From positions 62,001 to 126,000 of the forward strand of contig VTFK01000074.1 in NCBI GenBank assembly GCA_009617715.1: a stretch of DNA of 64,000 nt, given 5' to 3'. The notes below the pieces were generated by a model. It saw only the letters and a program-made list of their open reading frames with translations, was not told the origin of the DNA and did no database searches. Origin of the DNA: Plectrocnemia conspersa. Taxonomy: Eukaryota > Arthropoda > Insecta > Trichoptera > Polycentropodidae. Shown in pieces: positions 37,801-46,767 of the stretch. A program made the translations under genes and the position numbers. Positions within the stretch are counted from its first letter, which is position 1. Every line of letters starts with the position of its first letter.

Positions 37801-40800
37801 GCCCACATATTCAGCTTATTATCAATCAACTACACCTACATTCAATGCACAACCTTATAAACACGAATCAGGATATGTGTATCAAAACAACGCTAAACAA
37901 ACAAATACAGATGGTGGCTATGTATATAAAGCTCCCGAATATTTACCTCCTAATGCAGAATACAAAATTCCATCAGTAGTCATCGATGCTCATAAAGCTA
38001 ACTCATATTCAAACAGTTATATTAAACATGAACCCCAAAAATATGTAGTAAATCAACCTACTTATGTTTCCTCCACTTTATCTCCCATCAACTATGAGTC
38101 TTCTCATAAGGCTAACTATGCCAACTCAGTTTCTAATAGCTACATTAAACATGAACCTCAGGTTCATGTTGTAAGTCAACCTGCTTACGTATCTTCAACT
38201 CCAGCTTCAATAAATTACAATCAACACAATGCCAATTATGCTAATTCAGTATCGCATTCTGTTTCTAACAGTTACATCAAACATGAACCTCAAAAATATG
38301 TTGTGAGTCAACCTACTTCATCTCCCATCAACTATGACACTTCTCATCAAGCAAATTATGCTAATAGTTATATCAAACAGGAACCTCAAGTTCATGTCGT
38401 AAATCAACCAACTCCAGCATCTATAAATTATAACTATCAGCAATCATCAGGTCATAAAACTAACTATGCTAATTCAGTCTCGAGTAGCTATGTCAAACAT
38501 GAACCTACTTATGTATCTTCAACTCCAGCATCTATAAATTATGATTACGAACAATCATCAGGCTATAAGGCTAACTCAAATATTTACGTTAAACATGAAC
38601 CTCAGCAAGTTCATGTTGTAAGTCAACCGGCTTATGTATCTTCAACACCAGCTTCCATAAATTATAATTCAGGCCACAAAGCTAACTATGCCAACTCAGT
38701 TTCTTCCTCAATTTCAAACAGCTATGTTAAACATGAACCTCAAGTTCATGTTGTAAGTCAACCTGCTTACGTGTCTTCAACACCAGCATCTATAAATTAT
38801 GATTACGAACAATCTTCAGGTCAAAAAGCTAACTATGCCCACTCAGTTTCAAATAGCTATGTCAAACATGAGCCTCAACAAGTTCATGTTGTAAGTCAAC
38901 CTGGTTATGTTTCTTCAACTCCTGCATCTATAAATTATAACTATCAACAATCTTTAGACCATAAAACTAATTCAGTTTCATCTTCAATTTCAAACAGCTA
39001 TGTAAAACATGAACCTCAAGTTCATGTTGTAAGCCAACCTGCTTATGTATCTTCAACACCAGCATCTTTAACTTATGATTACGAACAATCTTCTGGGCAA
39101 AAAGCTAACTATGCCAACTCAGTTTCATCTTCAATTTCAAATAGCTATGTCAAACATGAACCACAAGTGCATGTTGTAAGCCAACCTGCTTATGTATCTT
39201 CAACTCCTGCATCTATAAACTATAATTATGAGCAATCTTCGGGTCACAAATCTAACTATGTAAATTCAGTTTCAAATAGCTATATCAAGCATGAACCCCA
39301 AGTTCAACATACTTATGTATCTTCAACTCCAGCATCTATAAACTATGATTATAAACAATCTTTAGGGCAAAAAGCTAACTATGCCAACTCAGTTTCTTCT
39401 TCAATTTCAAATAGCTATGTAAAACATGAACCGCAAGTGCACGTTGTAAGCCAACCGACTTATGTATCATCAACTCCATCTATAAACTATGATTATAAGC
39501 AATCTTCAGGGCAAAAATCTAACTATGCCAACTCAGTTTCATCTTCAATTTCAAATAGCTATGTAAAACATGAACCACAAGTGCACGTTGTAAGCCAACC
39601 GGCTTATGTATCGTCAACTCCATCTATAAACTATGATTATAAACAATCTTCGGGACACAAATCTAACTATGTGAATTCAGTTTCAAATAGCTATATCAAA
39701 CATGAGCCCCAAGTTCAACATACTTATGTATCTTCCACTCCAGCGTCAATAAATTATGATTATGATCAATCTTCAGGGCGTGAAACTAATTATGCCAACT
39801 CAGATTCTTCCTATGTTTCAAATAGCTATATCAAACATGAGCCTCAAGTCCATGTTGTTAGTCAGCCTGTTTATGCATATTCAACTCCTGCATCTATCAA
39901 TTACAACTATCAGCAATCTTCCGGGCATAAAGCTAACTATGCCAACTCGGACTCTTCTTATGTTTCAAATAGCTACATCAAACACGAGCCTCAAGTTCAA
40001 ATTGTCAGTAAACCTGCTTATGCCTCCTCAACTCCAGCTTACACAGGTCATAAAGCTAACTATGCTAACTCGGTTTCATCCGTTTCAAACAGCTATGTCA
40101 AACATGAACCTCAATTCATAAGTCAACCTGCTTATGTATCTTCCTCAGTCAAACCCATTATATCATCAACGCATGCTTCAATAGAATATAAACAACCTTT
40201 AGTTCATACAAATTATTATGAACAAAGTGTTCCAGAATACACAAGCATCAAATACGTTCAACCTACAACTCCAGCAACGATTCATTTCGAAAGAACCTTC
40301 AATTATCAATTACCAAAAGCTCAAAGTGTTCCACATATTCAAGTTTCTACTCCAATTCCATTCACACATTCCGTGTATGATATCAAAAAGAGCAATTTAG
40401 TTGAGCAATTCCATATATCATCCAAACCGGGAGAGAATTCTTACATTTACAATGCACCAAAGCAGCAATATGTTAATCTGAATGTTGCTCATGTTCCTTC
40501 TACATATACACCGATTAAATATGAAACTCCAGTTACACAAAAACCAATACAATATACATATTCTGTCCCTATAAAATCCATTCAAAACACTCCTCCTCCT
40601 TATTCTGCTATCCAAATTAACAACTTACAGGAAACTTATGTTCCAATTAAAACATATCAATCTACACAAGCTCCTGTAACGACGACTTATAAAGCACCAG
40701 ATTACTTACCGCCATTGAGGAGAGTAACTCAAAAACCATATCAAAGTACGACTATTAAGTATGAGGCACCGGTGAGTGTGAACGTTAATCCAATTACAGA

Positions 40801-41845
40801 ATTCGGATACAAAAACGTTGATATAACACCCATTCAAACTCATGATTATGATGTCCGATTTGCAAGTGAAAGACCGTCTAATTTACTCGGATTTAGTACT
40901 GTAGGACCGAACGCCGGTTTAGTGGAACCAATTATTTACACTTCCACTGAAAGTGTTTATAGGCAAAAAGTGTTACCGGTTCAGCAGATCAAATATGTAT
41001 CTATTCCTCAGAAGATTATAGAAGTTACTCCGCCGTCTATTGTGAGAAAATCTAGACCAAAGATCGCCGTTGTGACTAAAGTGAACGATTTTAATCCACT
41101 TTTGGTACGTAAATTAGGAGCTGTTTGTAGCTGTCGATCTAACGTATTGCGACTTAGAGAACCGAATCAAAATAAAGGAGGCGAAACAGAGTATGATGTT
41201 GAATATGATGGCGATTATGCTGTACCAGTCAATGGAGACAATGACGAAGAGTGGACTTATAAATCTGATGATAAGCCGATCGTTTATAATAAGCCTAAGA
41301 TAACAGTCGTTTCTTCAACATTTAAACCGATAATAGTACCAGATGAGCTAGATTATGATTATAAATCTGGTCTTCAACCGATTGTTGTGAATGAAGACGA
41401 TTCGTATTCAACAACCGAAACAATCAAGATAGTTTCAAGTGCGGAAAACCCAAATAGAGGTCGTCCTCTAAGAATCAGGACCAAAGTCAGACCTGTTACT
41501 ATAGCTCCGACGATAGAAACAGTCTTGATTCCTAAATATGAAACACCAGTTGAATTTGCAGCTATTAAACAAGTTGAATTCGATCGGTACGGTCCGGGGG
41601 GTTTGAGAGGCAGAGATGAAACTCTTCAAGGCTCGATAGATTGTCAAAGAGTAGGTCTGTTTAGACATCCGAAGCATTGTAATAAATTCTATTCTTGCCG
41701 TTGGGACTGCACCAAGAAGAAGTTCACTCTTCATATGTTCAATTGTCCCGTGCAGTTGAGTTTCGATCCGAACATGGGAGCTTGCAACTGGCCGAGTCAA
41801 GGACCGGCTTGCGAGAGCAATACTTTGTTACCGTCAGGATTTTAA
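13862..41845 (+). CDS. Secreted chitinase-like (GH18-fold, inactive) / CBM14 chitin-binding repeat protein
   Basis: Nine coding exons: 13862-14125, 33420-33722, 33786-34024, 34090-34287, 34667-34790, 35738-36002, 36076-36294, 36456-36578, 36645-41845. They total 6936 nt (2311 aa) and every junction keeps frame. The ATG follows an in-frame TAA two codons upstream. Order: signal peptide (about 1-19); degenerate GH18 fold (about 20-335) with KLLCYYEG, CTHLIYTG, GVPVAKIVINSP and GMGIFAIDDDF at the expected places; two six-Cys CBM14 domains (Cys 384-444 and 460-516); Gly/Ser/Tyr-rich then repetitive low-complexity region; third CBM14 at 2245-2301. The GH18 acidic motif is replaced by HGVEFFEAH, so chitinase activity is unlikely. 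The likely role is an extracellular chitin-matrix component of cuticle, trachea or gut lining (inference). The donor of exon 5 (GAG|GTTTTT) is atypical. Poly(A) signal at 41985. Not assigned to a named gene. Confidence 0.85.
17740..19180. repeat. Satellite-like diverged tandem repeat
   Basis: The phrase 'GTGAGTATAATATTGTTGTATTTTATAAAA' or close variants occurs at about 17748, 17943, 18280, 18441, 18690, 18870 and 19120, at spacings of roughly 160-340 bp. It is accompanied by CCTAAATATTTAT and CTGCTCAAAAATATT blocks. The repeats are extremely AT-rich, have no coding capacity and lie within intron 1. The same phrase recurs at 57-58.5 kb. Confidence 0.65.
21850..22193. mobile_element. piggyBac-like MITE candidate
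   Basis: A 344-bp segment begins CCCTTTGAG and ends CTCAAAGGG (9-bp perfect terminal inverted repeats). It is flanked by TTAA on the right and TTGA on the left, which fits the TTAA target duplication of piggyBac elements with one mutated side. Near its right end is the perfect palindrome CGCCGTACATGTACGGCG. No transposase is present, so it would be non-autonomous. Confidence 0.6.
23775..23900. repeat. Second copy of the 940-1090 dispersed repeat
   Basis: TTTGTAGCATAGAAAGGGTTA, TTATTTATTTAAGAAATT, ATTACGATGTTAAAAAATA and CAAGGGCCCG occur in the same order and orientation as at 940-1090. It lies inside intron 1 of the chitin-binding gene. Confidence 0.55.
25149..25310. repeat. Inverted-repeat element (MITE-like)
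   Basis: The outer arms AAATCTCGGGATT...GCTTACTTGTATTCTATATTTCGG (25149-25198) and its near complement (25256-25306) face each other. Inside is a second pair: GGCCATGTTCACGAA and TTCGTGATCATGGCC. The whole folds on itself over about 160 bp and is followed directly by an AT microsatellite. It is probably a non-autonomous DNA element. Confidence 0.75.
25311..25382. repeat. AT microsatellite with A-runs
   Basis: Two (AT)n tracts of about ten repeats each are separated and followed by runs of 9-10 A. It sits at the edge of the inverted repeat at 25149-25310. Confidence 0.9.
26040..26390 (+). repeat. tRNA-derived SINE
   Basis: On the + strand there is an A-box-like TAGACCAGTGGTAGA at about 26065 and a B-box GAGTTCGATTCC at about 26106, followed by ATATGAGCCCT, a phrase shared with the copy at about 61.85 kb. 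The body continues to a TCACTGATTTACGGACTTTG block shared with 8.5 kb. The tail GCATTGGGC...CCTGTTA resembles the 3' end of the LINE at 32.3 kb. Confidence 0.55.
27150..27960 (+). pseudogene. Decayed LINE reverse transcriptase fragment
   Basis: Pieces of a jockey/CR1-like reverse transcriptase can be read in order but in shifting frames: VPQGAKL (about 27291), YADDLNTLF (about 27380-27410), then YNTLVRSVL (about 27655) and YPYLYPNAILLRALRY (about 27800). The last two blocks resemble the equivalent parts of the better-kept copy at 30.7-32.3 kb. Several stops and frameshifts show that it is dead. Confidence 0.7.
28110..28190. repeat. Dispersed repeat with AACCTAACCTAA
   Basis: GACAGTTGCGAAACGTCC, TTGCTGTTCAAACCCAAACC and TAACCTAA occur in series. 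The same series is found at about 35245-35330 (same strand), 42860-42930 (opposite strand) and, shorter, at 62430-62465. Confidence 0.7.
29580..30708. mobile_element. Non-autonomous DNA transposon with about 75-bp terminal inverted repeats
   Basis: The left terminus (29580-29655) holds GTTACGCAACTCTTGATAAA, GTATTATTATCCAAGCATAA and TGCCGTCTAAAACG. The right terminus (30633-30708) is its reverse complement with a few mismatches. The interior (about 980 bp) has no ORF and contains a direct repeat with TTGAGGTTGGACACT at about 29765 and 29882. No clear target duplication is visible. The LINE fragment starts immediately to the right. Confidence 0.75.
30715..32350 (+). mobile_element. 5'-truncated, inactive LINE (jockey/CR1-like)
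   Basis: The reverse transcriptase part of ORF2 is readable. An upstream piece around ILKGCEVSLAAPLK is in another frame. The main frame 30821-31260 has NYRPVAVLS, QHGFRPARST and the metal-binding Asp in YTDFEKAFD. After a lost base at about 31257 the next frame has VPQGSNLGPLL and the intact YADD box. After another shift at about 31415 the frame 31425-32189 gives the C-terminal thumb and tail. At least two frameshifts and a stop make it dead. The 3' UTR has a 12-bp stem (32278-32289 with 32310-32321) and an A-rich tail at 32330-32350. There is no endonuclease or ORF1. Confidence 0.85.
32360..33419. other. 3' part of intron 1, nothing recognised
   Basis: AT-rich intronic DNA between the LINE tail and exon 2, with the pyrimidine-rich acceptor TTTTTTTATTTACAG at its end. 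No repeats of the families listed here were noticed. Confidence 0.6.
34791..35737 (+). other. Intron 5 with two dispersed repeats
   Basis: This is the longest intron after the first. It holds two copies of the C/G-tract repeat (35030-35175 and 35330-35480) flanking a copy of the AACCTAACCTAA repeat (35245-35330). Its donor begins GTTTTT, which is weak for an insect intron. Confidence 0.6.
35030..35480. repeat. Two copies of the C/G-tract dispersed repeat plus one AACCTAACCTAA repeat
   Basis: Copy 1 has CCCCCCCCCTTGAATTTAGCCAG and TGTCATTTAATTAAATATTATAAATC. Copy 2, inverted, has GGGAGGGGGGAGGGC, TTAAGATTCATTGTATTT, a GGGGGGG run, CCCCCCCCCC and AAATGACGTCCCT. Between them lies GACAGTTGCGAAAAGTTC...CCAAACCTAACCTAAC. 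Confidence 0.7.
37990..40150 (+). repeat. In-frame tandem repeat array in the chitin-binding gene (about 17 copies)
   Basis: Seventeen copies of a unit with the core (V/I)KHEPQVHVVSQPAY, then VSSTPASINYDY and (S)GHKANYANSVSS, span about residues 1020-1750. The typical unit is 40-50 aa (120-150 bp). All copies stay in frame; length changes are whole-codon. A larger block is itself duplicated: the unit around 39240-39360, with the short form KHEPQVQHTY, is nearly repeated at about 39650-39770. The array is rich in Tyr, Ser, His, Val and Pro and lacks Cys. Confidence 0.9.
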
Positions 41846-41984
41846 GATTTCATTATTTGTATCATCGTTTAGTTACCATTATTTATTTTATTGATTGCTT
41901 TTGGTCACAGTGCCATCGTATTGTTAATCGATATCCATAATTAGTCATTATAAATACAAGATCTGTTTTAAAATGCGATTGAAA

Positions 41985-41990
41985 AATAAA
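41985..41990 (+). promoter_or_regulatory. Poly(A) signal of the chitin-binding gene
   Basis: AATAAA lies 140 bp after the stop codon. A second AATAAA at 42117 is an alternative. Confidence 0.6.
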
Positions 41991-42409
41991 TTTTGTCAAT
42001 GTCAGGGTATTTATATATATTTTTTTAAAAAGAAAAGAAAAGCGTAAATTATTTATATGTATAAGAATTTAGTTTAAGTATTTTATAATTCTCGATATTG
42101 TGTGATTACCGTAAAAAATAAACTGTATCAAAATATGTTAGCGTTTATTTTAAAACCTGATTGTGGAACTAAAAAGTTGTGGTAGTTGGATTCAAAATAG
42201 AATAGTAGTAAAAATAGAGCTGATGTAGGTGAGCGTGTGTTAAAGTAAGTAATTTTTCTCTGGTTAAGGAAGTAATGATACGTACAATCTCTCACAGAAG
42301 CTTGGACGAATAAGAAAGGGGCATATTTGGACCAATTAAGCTTTATTGTCAAACTTCGTATCTCTAATGTACGCGCCTTATATTAAAGTATGAGTATTCT
42401 CACAGGTAG

Positions 42410-42930
42410 CCAGAGACGTTATTTCAGATTTTTCCAAGGGGGTGCAAAATTTAGCCAGTCAGTGGCCGTCAAAATCAATAAAATCGAAACGTTAGATTAC
42501 CTAGCGTTCCTATTAAGACTTTTATAACAACATTATCGAATGAAGCATAACTAAACCAATATGAGAACACAAAAAACAATTGTCCCTTCTCAGAAGTCAA
42601 AGATCCATGTCAAAGGCATTAGATTCGATGGATTTTTGACTTCTGAGAAGTGATAATTGTTTTTGTGCACTCCTATTGACCAAAATTCGGTTTGAATATA
42701 CTTTGTCCAACACTTTTATATCAAAATTCCATAGTAATATTTAATATAATATTTGTAAAACATAGTGTAATATCCAACTTACTTCTTCTTCCACTTATTT
42801 TCACCTAAGACATGAGTTCCCTTAGTTTGTATTTTGTACTTGACCTTATGAAAGGTTTAAAAATATAATTAGTTAGGTTTGGGTTTGAACAGCAAATGGA
42901 CGTTTCGCAACTGTCATGTGAATTATATAC
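42410..42930. repeat. Cluster of three dispersed repeat families
   Basis: 42410-42480: a C/G-tract family piece (CAGAGACGTTATTTCAG, TTTTCCAAGGGGGTGC). 42480-42705: a fold-back-family copy with TTCTCAGAAGTCAAAGATCCATG facing GGATTTTTGACTTCTGAGAA. 42860-42930: the minus-strand copy of the AACCTAACCTAA family. This intergenic DNA separates the 3' ends of the chitin-binding gene and ADSL. Confidence 0.65.
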
Positions 42931-43224
42931 CATTATAGAACAGGATATAATTTTATTTTTTGCAGGATATGATATATTTTCGCTAGTAAAATACCTTTAC
43001 TGAAAAATGCATTTATAATTTATACCTCACATGCTAATAATGGATAAGTTGAAATCATATAATTTTACTAGCACATGCCAGATAAATTATATTTTCACTG
43101 GTAAAAATATATATCTACCAGTGAAAATGTATTCCGATATGATTTCACTTAAATGACATATTTAAAATAATATTTTCGGGATAGATTCAAGACTGTTTTT
43201 TTTTGAGGGAAAAATTCTGGTTTA

Positions 43225-43390
43225 AATTCAGGGACGTTATTTCGTCTTTTTCCAGGGGGAAGCAATAGTTGACCAGTCAGTAGTTGATTTTTTTTAATAT
43301 TTCGATTTTATTAAGATTCATAGTATTTCATTAAATGGCATGCATTTTTCAGGCCAAATTCATCCCCTGATCCCCCCCCCCACTCCTTAC
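43225..43390. repeat. C/G-tract dispersed repeat copy
   Basis: CAGGGACGTTATTTCGTC, TTTTCCAGGGGGAAG, TTAAGATTCATAGTATTTC, AATGGCATGCATTTTTC and a CCCCCCCCCC run occur in the same order as in the other copies. It lies about 200 bp beyond the ADSL stop. Confidence 0.7.
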
Positions 43391-43586
43391 TATGAACGAA
43401 ATATATTTTCACTGTTAATACAGATTCACTGTAAGTATCATAAACATATGTTAACATTCAATGTATATTTTTGATGAATTTAATGGATTTTAATGATTCG
43501 AAAAATTATAATTTTATTTAATGAGTGCTAGGACAGATTTATTATCAAAATATTTTTTTACATTTGGTGCAAAATCTATTTAAAAT

Positions 43587-45191
43587 TTATACAGCCAGAT
43601 CAACAACTTTAGTGTTCTTTATAGCGTCTTGATACTTTTCTAAAATCGGCTCGACTTCGTCTTTCAAAAACTCTTGAACTTGTTCAGGCGCTCTTCCGAT
43701 AAAAGTAGACGAATCTAAAATCTTATCCAAGCTTCCAATGATCGGTTTGAAATAAGCATCGTTCTTAACTCGCTCAATCAGATCGTTGTCTTGCCCGTGA
43801 TTTTTCACCTGAGCGGCCGCTTCTTGAGAAAGAACTCGAATCTTTTCGTGGCACACTTGCCTATCACCACCGGCTTTGACCATAGCCATGATAATATTCT
43901 CAGTGGACATGAAAGGCAATTCTTGAGCAATGTGACGTTCAATCACCTTCGGATACACTATCAAACCTGTGCAAACGTTCAATAGCGTTAACAGCAAAGC
44001 ATCAGCCGTCAAGAAAGATTCGGCGATTGTTATACGACGAATTGCAGAATCGTCCAAAGTCCTCTCTAGCCATTGAGTGGCATGAGTGTTAGCAGCGTTA
44101 GAGAATAGAGTAATCAAATGTCTGGATAAAGCGCAGCATCTTTCAGATCTCATCGGATTCCTCTTATAAGGCATGGCGCTGGAACCAATTTGAGTTGCCT
44201 CGAACGGTTCTTCCATCTCTTTTCTTGAAGCCAATAGACGAATGTCAGAGCACATCTTATGGACGCTAGATCCTAAACTGGATAATGTCGAAATACATTG
44301 TACGTCAACTTTTCTCGAATACGTTTGACCCACAACCGGGTAGCTTTTTTTGAAGTTGGCTAACTCAGCAACACGGCGATCCAGTTTCTTCACTTTTTCT
44401 GAATCTCCTTCGAAGAGTTGGAGGAAAGATGCTTGAGTTCCGGTCGTTCCTTTAACTCCTCGGAACAATAAATCGGCGCGGGCTCTTGATATGGAGCGCT
44501 CATCCATTAACAAATCTTGGAGCCAGAGTGTTGCACGTTTACCGACGGTTGTAAGTTGAGCCGGTTGCAAATGGGTGAAACCCAAAGTTGGCATGTCTCT
44601 GAAAAAAAGTTTAGAAGACATTAATAAATAATATACTAAGAAGCATAGATTAAAATAAAAAGGTTATATATATAGATCTTCTCGTAACATAAGAAAGATA
44701 AATCTGTACATAACAAAGATAAATCTTTACAGAAACATAAATTATTTAAAGCCCTTTCTATTTTACATACAACTTGGCCAAAATAGTGAAGCTATCTAAT
44801 AAATGTGTTATATGTTAATAAATTAAGAAACTATGAATACAAAACAATTAAGTTTTATTTAGTATTGGGTAACTTATTTCATTAAAATAACTTACTTGTA
44901 CTTATCGGCGAATATGGCAAGATGATGAATAACGCTTGACAGTCTGGTAAGGATCATATCGAATCCGTCCCTCATCGTTATTAAGTCTGTATTATCCGTA
45001 ACATAGCAAGAGGTAGCTCCGAGATGGATGATCGGAGCAGCTAAAGGACACTGAGTGGCCAGGACGTGTACGTGTGCCATGACGTCATGCCTAGTAGCAC
45101 GTTCCTCTTTTTCAGCAGCTTTAAAGTCAACATTGTGTATATTCTTCTCAAGCTCATCCAACTGTTCTTGTGTTATAGTCAATCCCAGTTC
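43587..45191 (-). CDS. AdSL: Adenylosuccinate lyase, C-terminal two exons (N-terminus not found)
   Basis: Exon 45191-44896 and last exon 44598-43587 join in frame through a split Lys codon ([12 protein letters not shown]), giving about 434 aa ending KVVDLAV. The enzyme cleaves SAICAR and adenylosuccinate, releasing fumarate, in purine synthesis; it is a cytosolic homotetramer. The family is clear from RHDVMAHVH and [10 protein letters not shown], which carry the two catalytic His in the human enzyme, and the signature [11 protein letters not shown] (44155-44186). The normal length is about 480 aa, so some 55-60 N-terminal residues on one or more upstream exons are missing. I could not find them up to 55 kb. 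One oddity: [10 protein letters not shown] has Ile where the homologues I know have Asn. Likely poly(A) signals on the minus strand at 43538-43543 and 43513-43518. Confidence 0.93.
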
Positions 45192-45514
45192 CTGAAAATA
45201 TATATATATAGTAATAAATTATATTGCAGTATTGCAGGGATAGTAAATACAGCGATACAAAAAAGGTAAAACATTTTAAGAAAAGATGCAATTAAAATAC
45301 ATTATATACATGAATAGTTAAATGCTTTATTATACTAAACATTTAATTATAAATAAACGTGGCATCAAACTTATAACCGTTATATAAAAACATACATATA
45401 TTTATGTAAATATTACAAGATGCTAAAAGTTATAAGAAATAATATTTTTTTTTGTTAACAACAGCATTAAATCAACAGCATTTAAGCGAATTGTCAGAAA
45501 CAAGTTTCAAGGAC

Positions 45515-45600
45515 ATTGGAACAGCGATATGATGTTACAATTTCCTTTTTGGCGCAATTATATTTAACTGTAAATAAATCTTCCTAAGCGGGCTAAACTG
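45515..45600. repeat. Isolated copy of the Ssk-flanking repeat
   Basis: GGAACAGCGATATGATGTTACAATTTCC and TTTTTGGCGCAA resemble the core of the repeats at 48.78, 49.07 and 49.37 kb (CAGCGGTATGACGTTACAAT, TTTTCAGCGCAA). This copy lies on the other side of the first Ssk gene. Confidence 0.55.
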
Positions 45601-45949
45601 TGTATCATTATTCACAACAACTTCTTGGGTCGCTTCAGGTGGTTGAATGATGCAAAATCAAAAAATAAGGTTTCGTCATTACAGCTGAGAATTTCTACTA
45701 CCTACATTGCACTTAGCGAACTTGGAATCTTTGCATTATTTTGTCGAATAAAATCTTTCGTCAACATTCAGTCTGTCTATCTTCAAATGAGTATCAGTGA
45801 AGATCGAAGAAACTTCAAAGTGTGTTCCAGGAATATTAGTGAAGCATAATCCAAAACATACATTTTAATTTATTTTAAGTGAAAAATAATGGCGGATTAA
45901 ATCAACATTTCTCATAAAATATTCAATCTTAAATATTTTGTAAATGAGT

Positions 45950-46285
45950 TCATCAGGGGCGTCATTTCAGTTTTTCCCAGATGAGGGGAGGGGGACAAAA
46001 GTTGGCCAGTCAGTGGCCGTTTTTTAATATTCCAATTTTATTAAATGACATGCATTTTTCTGGCCAAAGTCCATGTTCAGAATCCACGTCAAAAGCAAAA
46101 AAATCGTGCCGTCGCCGTCGCAGTGGAAACGCTCGGTTATCTAGTGTGCATATTAAGACTGTTTATAATAATTTAACGAGTTAAATTAAGTGAGAATCGA
46201 ATGAAAGAAGCATAGCTAAACAGAATTTTGACCAATTGGAGAGTGCAGAAAACAATTATCTCTACTCAGAAGTCAAAAAGCGTTC
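45950..46285. repeat. C/G-tract repeat followed by fold-back-family copy
   Basis: 45950-46075: GGGGCGTCATTTCAG, TTTTTCCCAGATGAGGGGAGGGGG and TGACATGCATTTTTCTGGCC. 46080-46280: AATCCACGTCAAAAGCAAAAAAATCG, GTCGCAGTGGAAACGCTCGG and TACTCAGAAGTCAAAA, a split, inverted copy of the 306-537 unit. The small plus-strand ORF 45981-46184 is inside these repeats. Confidence 0.7.
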
Positions 46286-46347
46286 CCAATTCGTTGTTGT
46301 TTGTAAATATTGTGAGGGTCAAATTGTTTATCATTAAGTAGACCGCA

Positions 46348-46421
46348 GTTAGCAAAAGTTTGGCAAACCCTGCACTATAGCACAGTTGCTATAGTGCAGG
46401 GATTGCAAACATTTTGGTAAC
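46348..46421. repeat. Back-to-back hAT-like termini around a palindrome
   Basis: GCAAAAGTTTGGCAAACCCTG on the left and CAGGGATTGCAAACATTTTGG on the right mirror each other around CACTATAG-CACAGTTG-CTATAGTG. The CAGGG...GCAAAC ends look like hAT terminal inverted repeats facing away from each other. Either two decayed elements abut or this is the middle of a fold-back. No transposase is recognisable. Confidence 0.5.
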
Positions 46422-46592
46422 ATCGTGTGGTAAATAAGATTCAAAGCATATTAATGACAAACTGGGCGAGGTTTTTAATAAAACATTCTTATCAAAAAGA
46501 CGTAAGCGACGTTGGATACTATTATTACTAATAAAATACTTTTCAAGTCGTTGATAACAGCTCTGCTTACTCACAATTGATGATGAAACGTA

Positions 46593-46608
46593 GATAAGAT
46601 AAGATAAG
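46593..46608 (+). promoter_or_regulatory. Triple GATAAG cluster upstream of the first Ssk gene
   Basis: GATAAGATAAGATAAG gives three overlapping GATA-factor sites (starts 46593, 46598, 46603) 175 bp before the ATG at 46768. A matching cluster stands 161 bp before the ATG of the second paralog. GATA factors such as GATAe drive midgut genes in flies, and Ssk acts at gut smooth septate junctions, so a direct input is a reasonable inference. Confidence 0.6.
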
Positions 46609-46767
46609 CAAAGTGGAGGGAGTAACAGTGGAAGATATGCCCATTTTCACGATTTTTCTACCTGGCACGCGTGGTTTAGTGTGTTTTGAATTAGCACAAT
46701 TGGTTCGGAAACGGAAACCGAGCCGATTGATCTTTCGCTAGTGCATTTAACAAGAAAATAGATCATC

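Noticed and set aside
37990..40150. Repeat array as an assembly artefact
   Set aside because: Units differ from each other at many positions while staying in frame, which a collapsed or stuttered assembly would not produce, although the exact copy number is uncertain.
36870..40615. Several ORFs inside the large repeat exon, both strands
   Set aside because: They are shadow frames of the long repetitive coding exon.
45625..45849. 74-codon plus-strand ORF between ADSL and Ssk
   Set aside because: No family recognised and it adjoins repeats; I considered transposase debris but saw no diagnostic motif.
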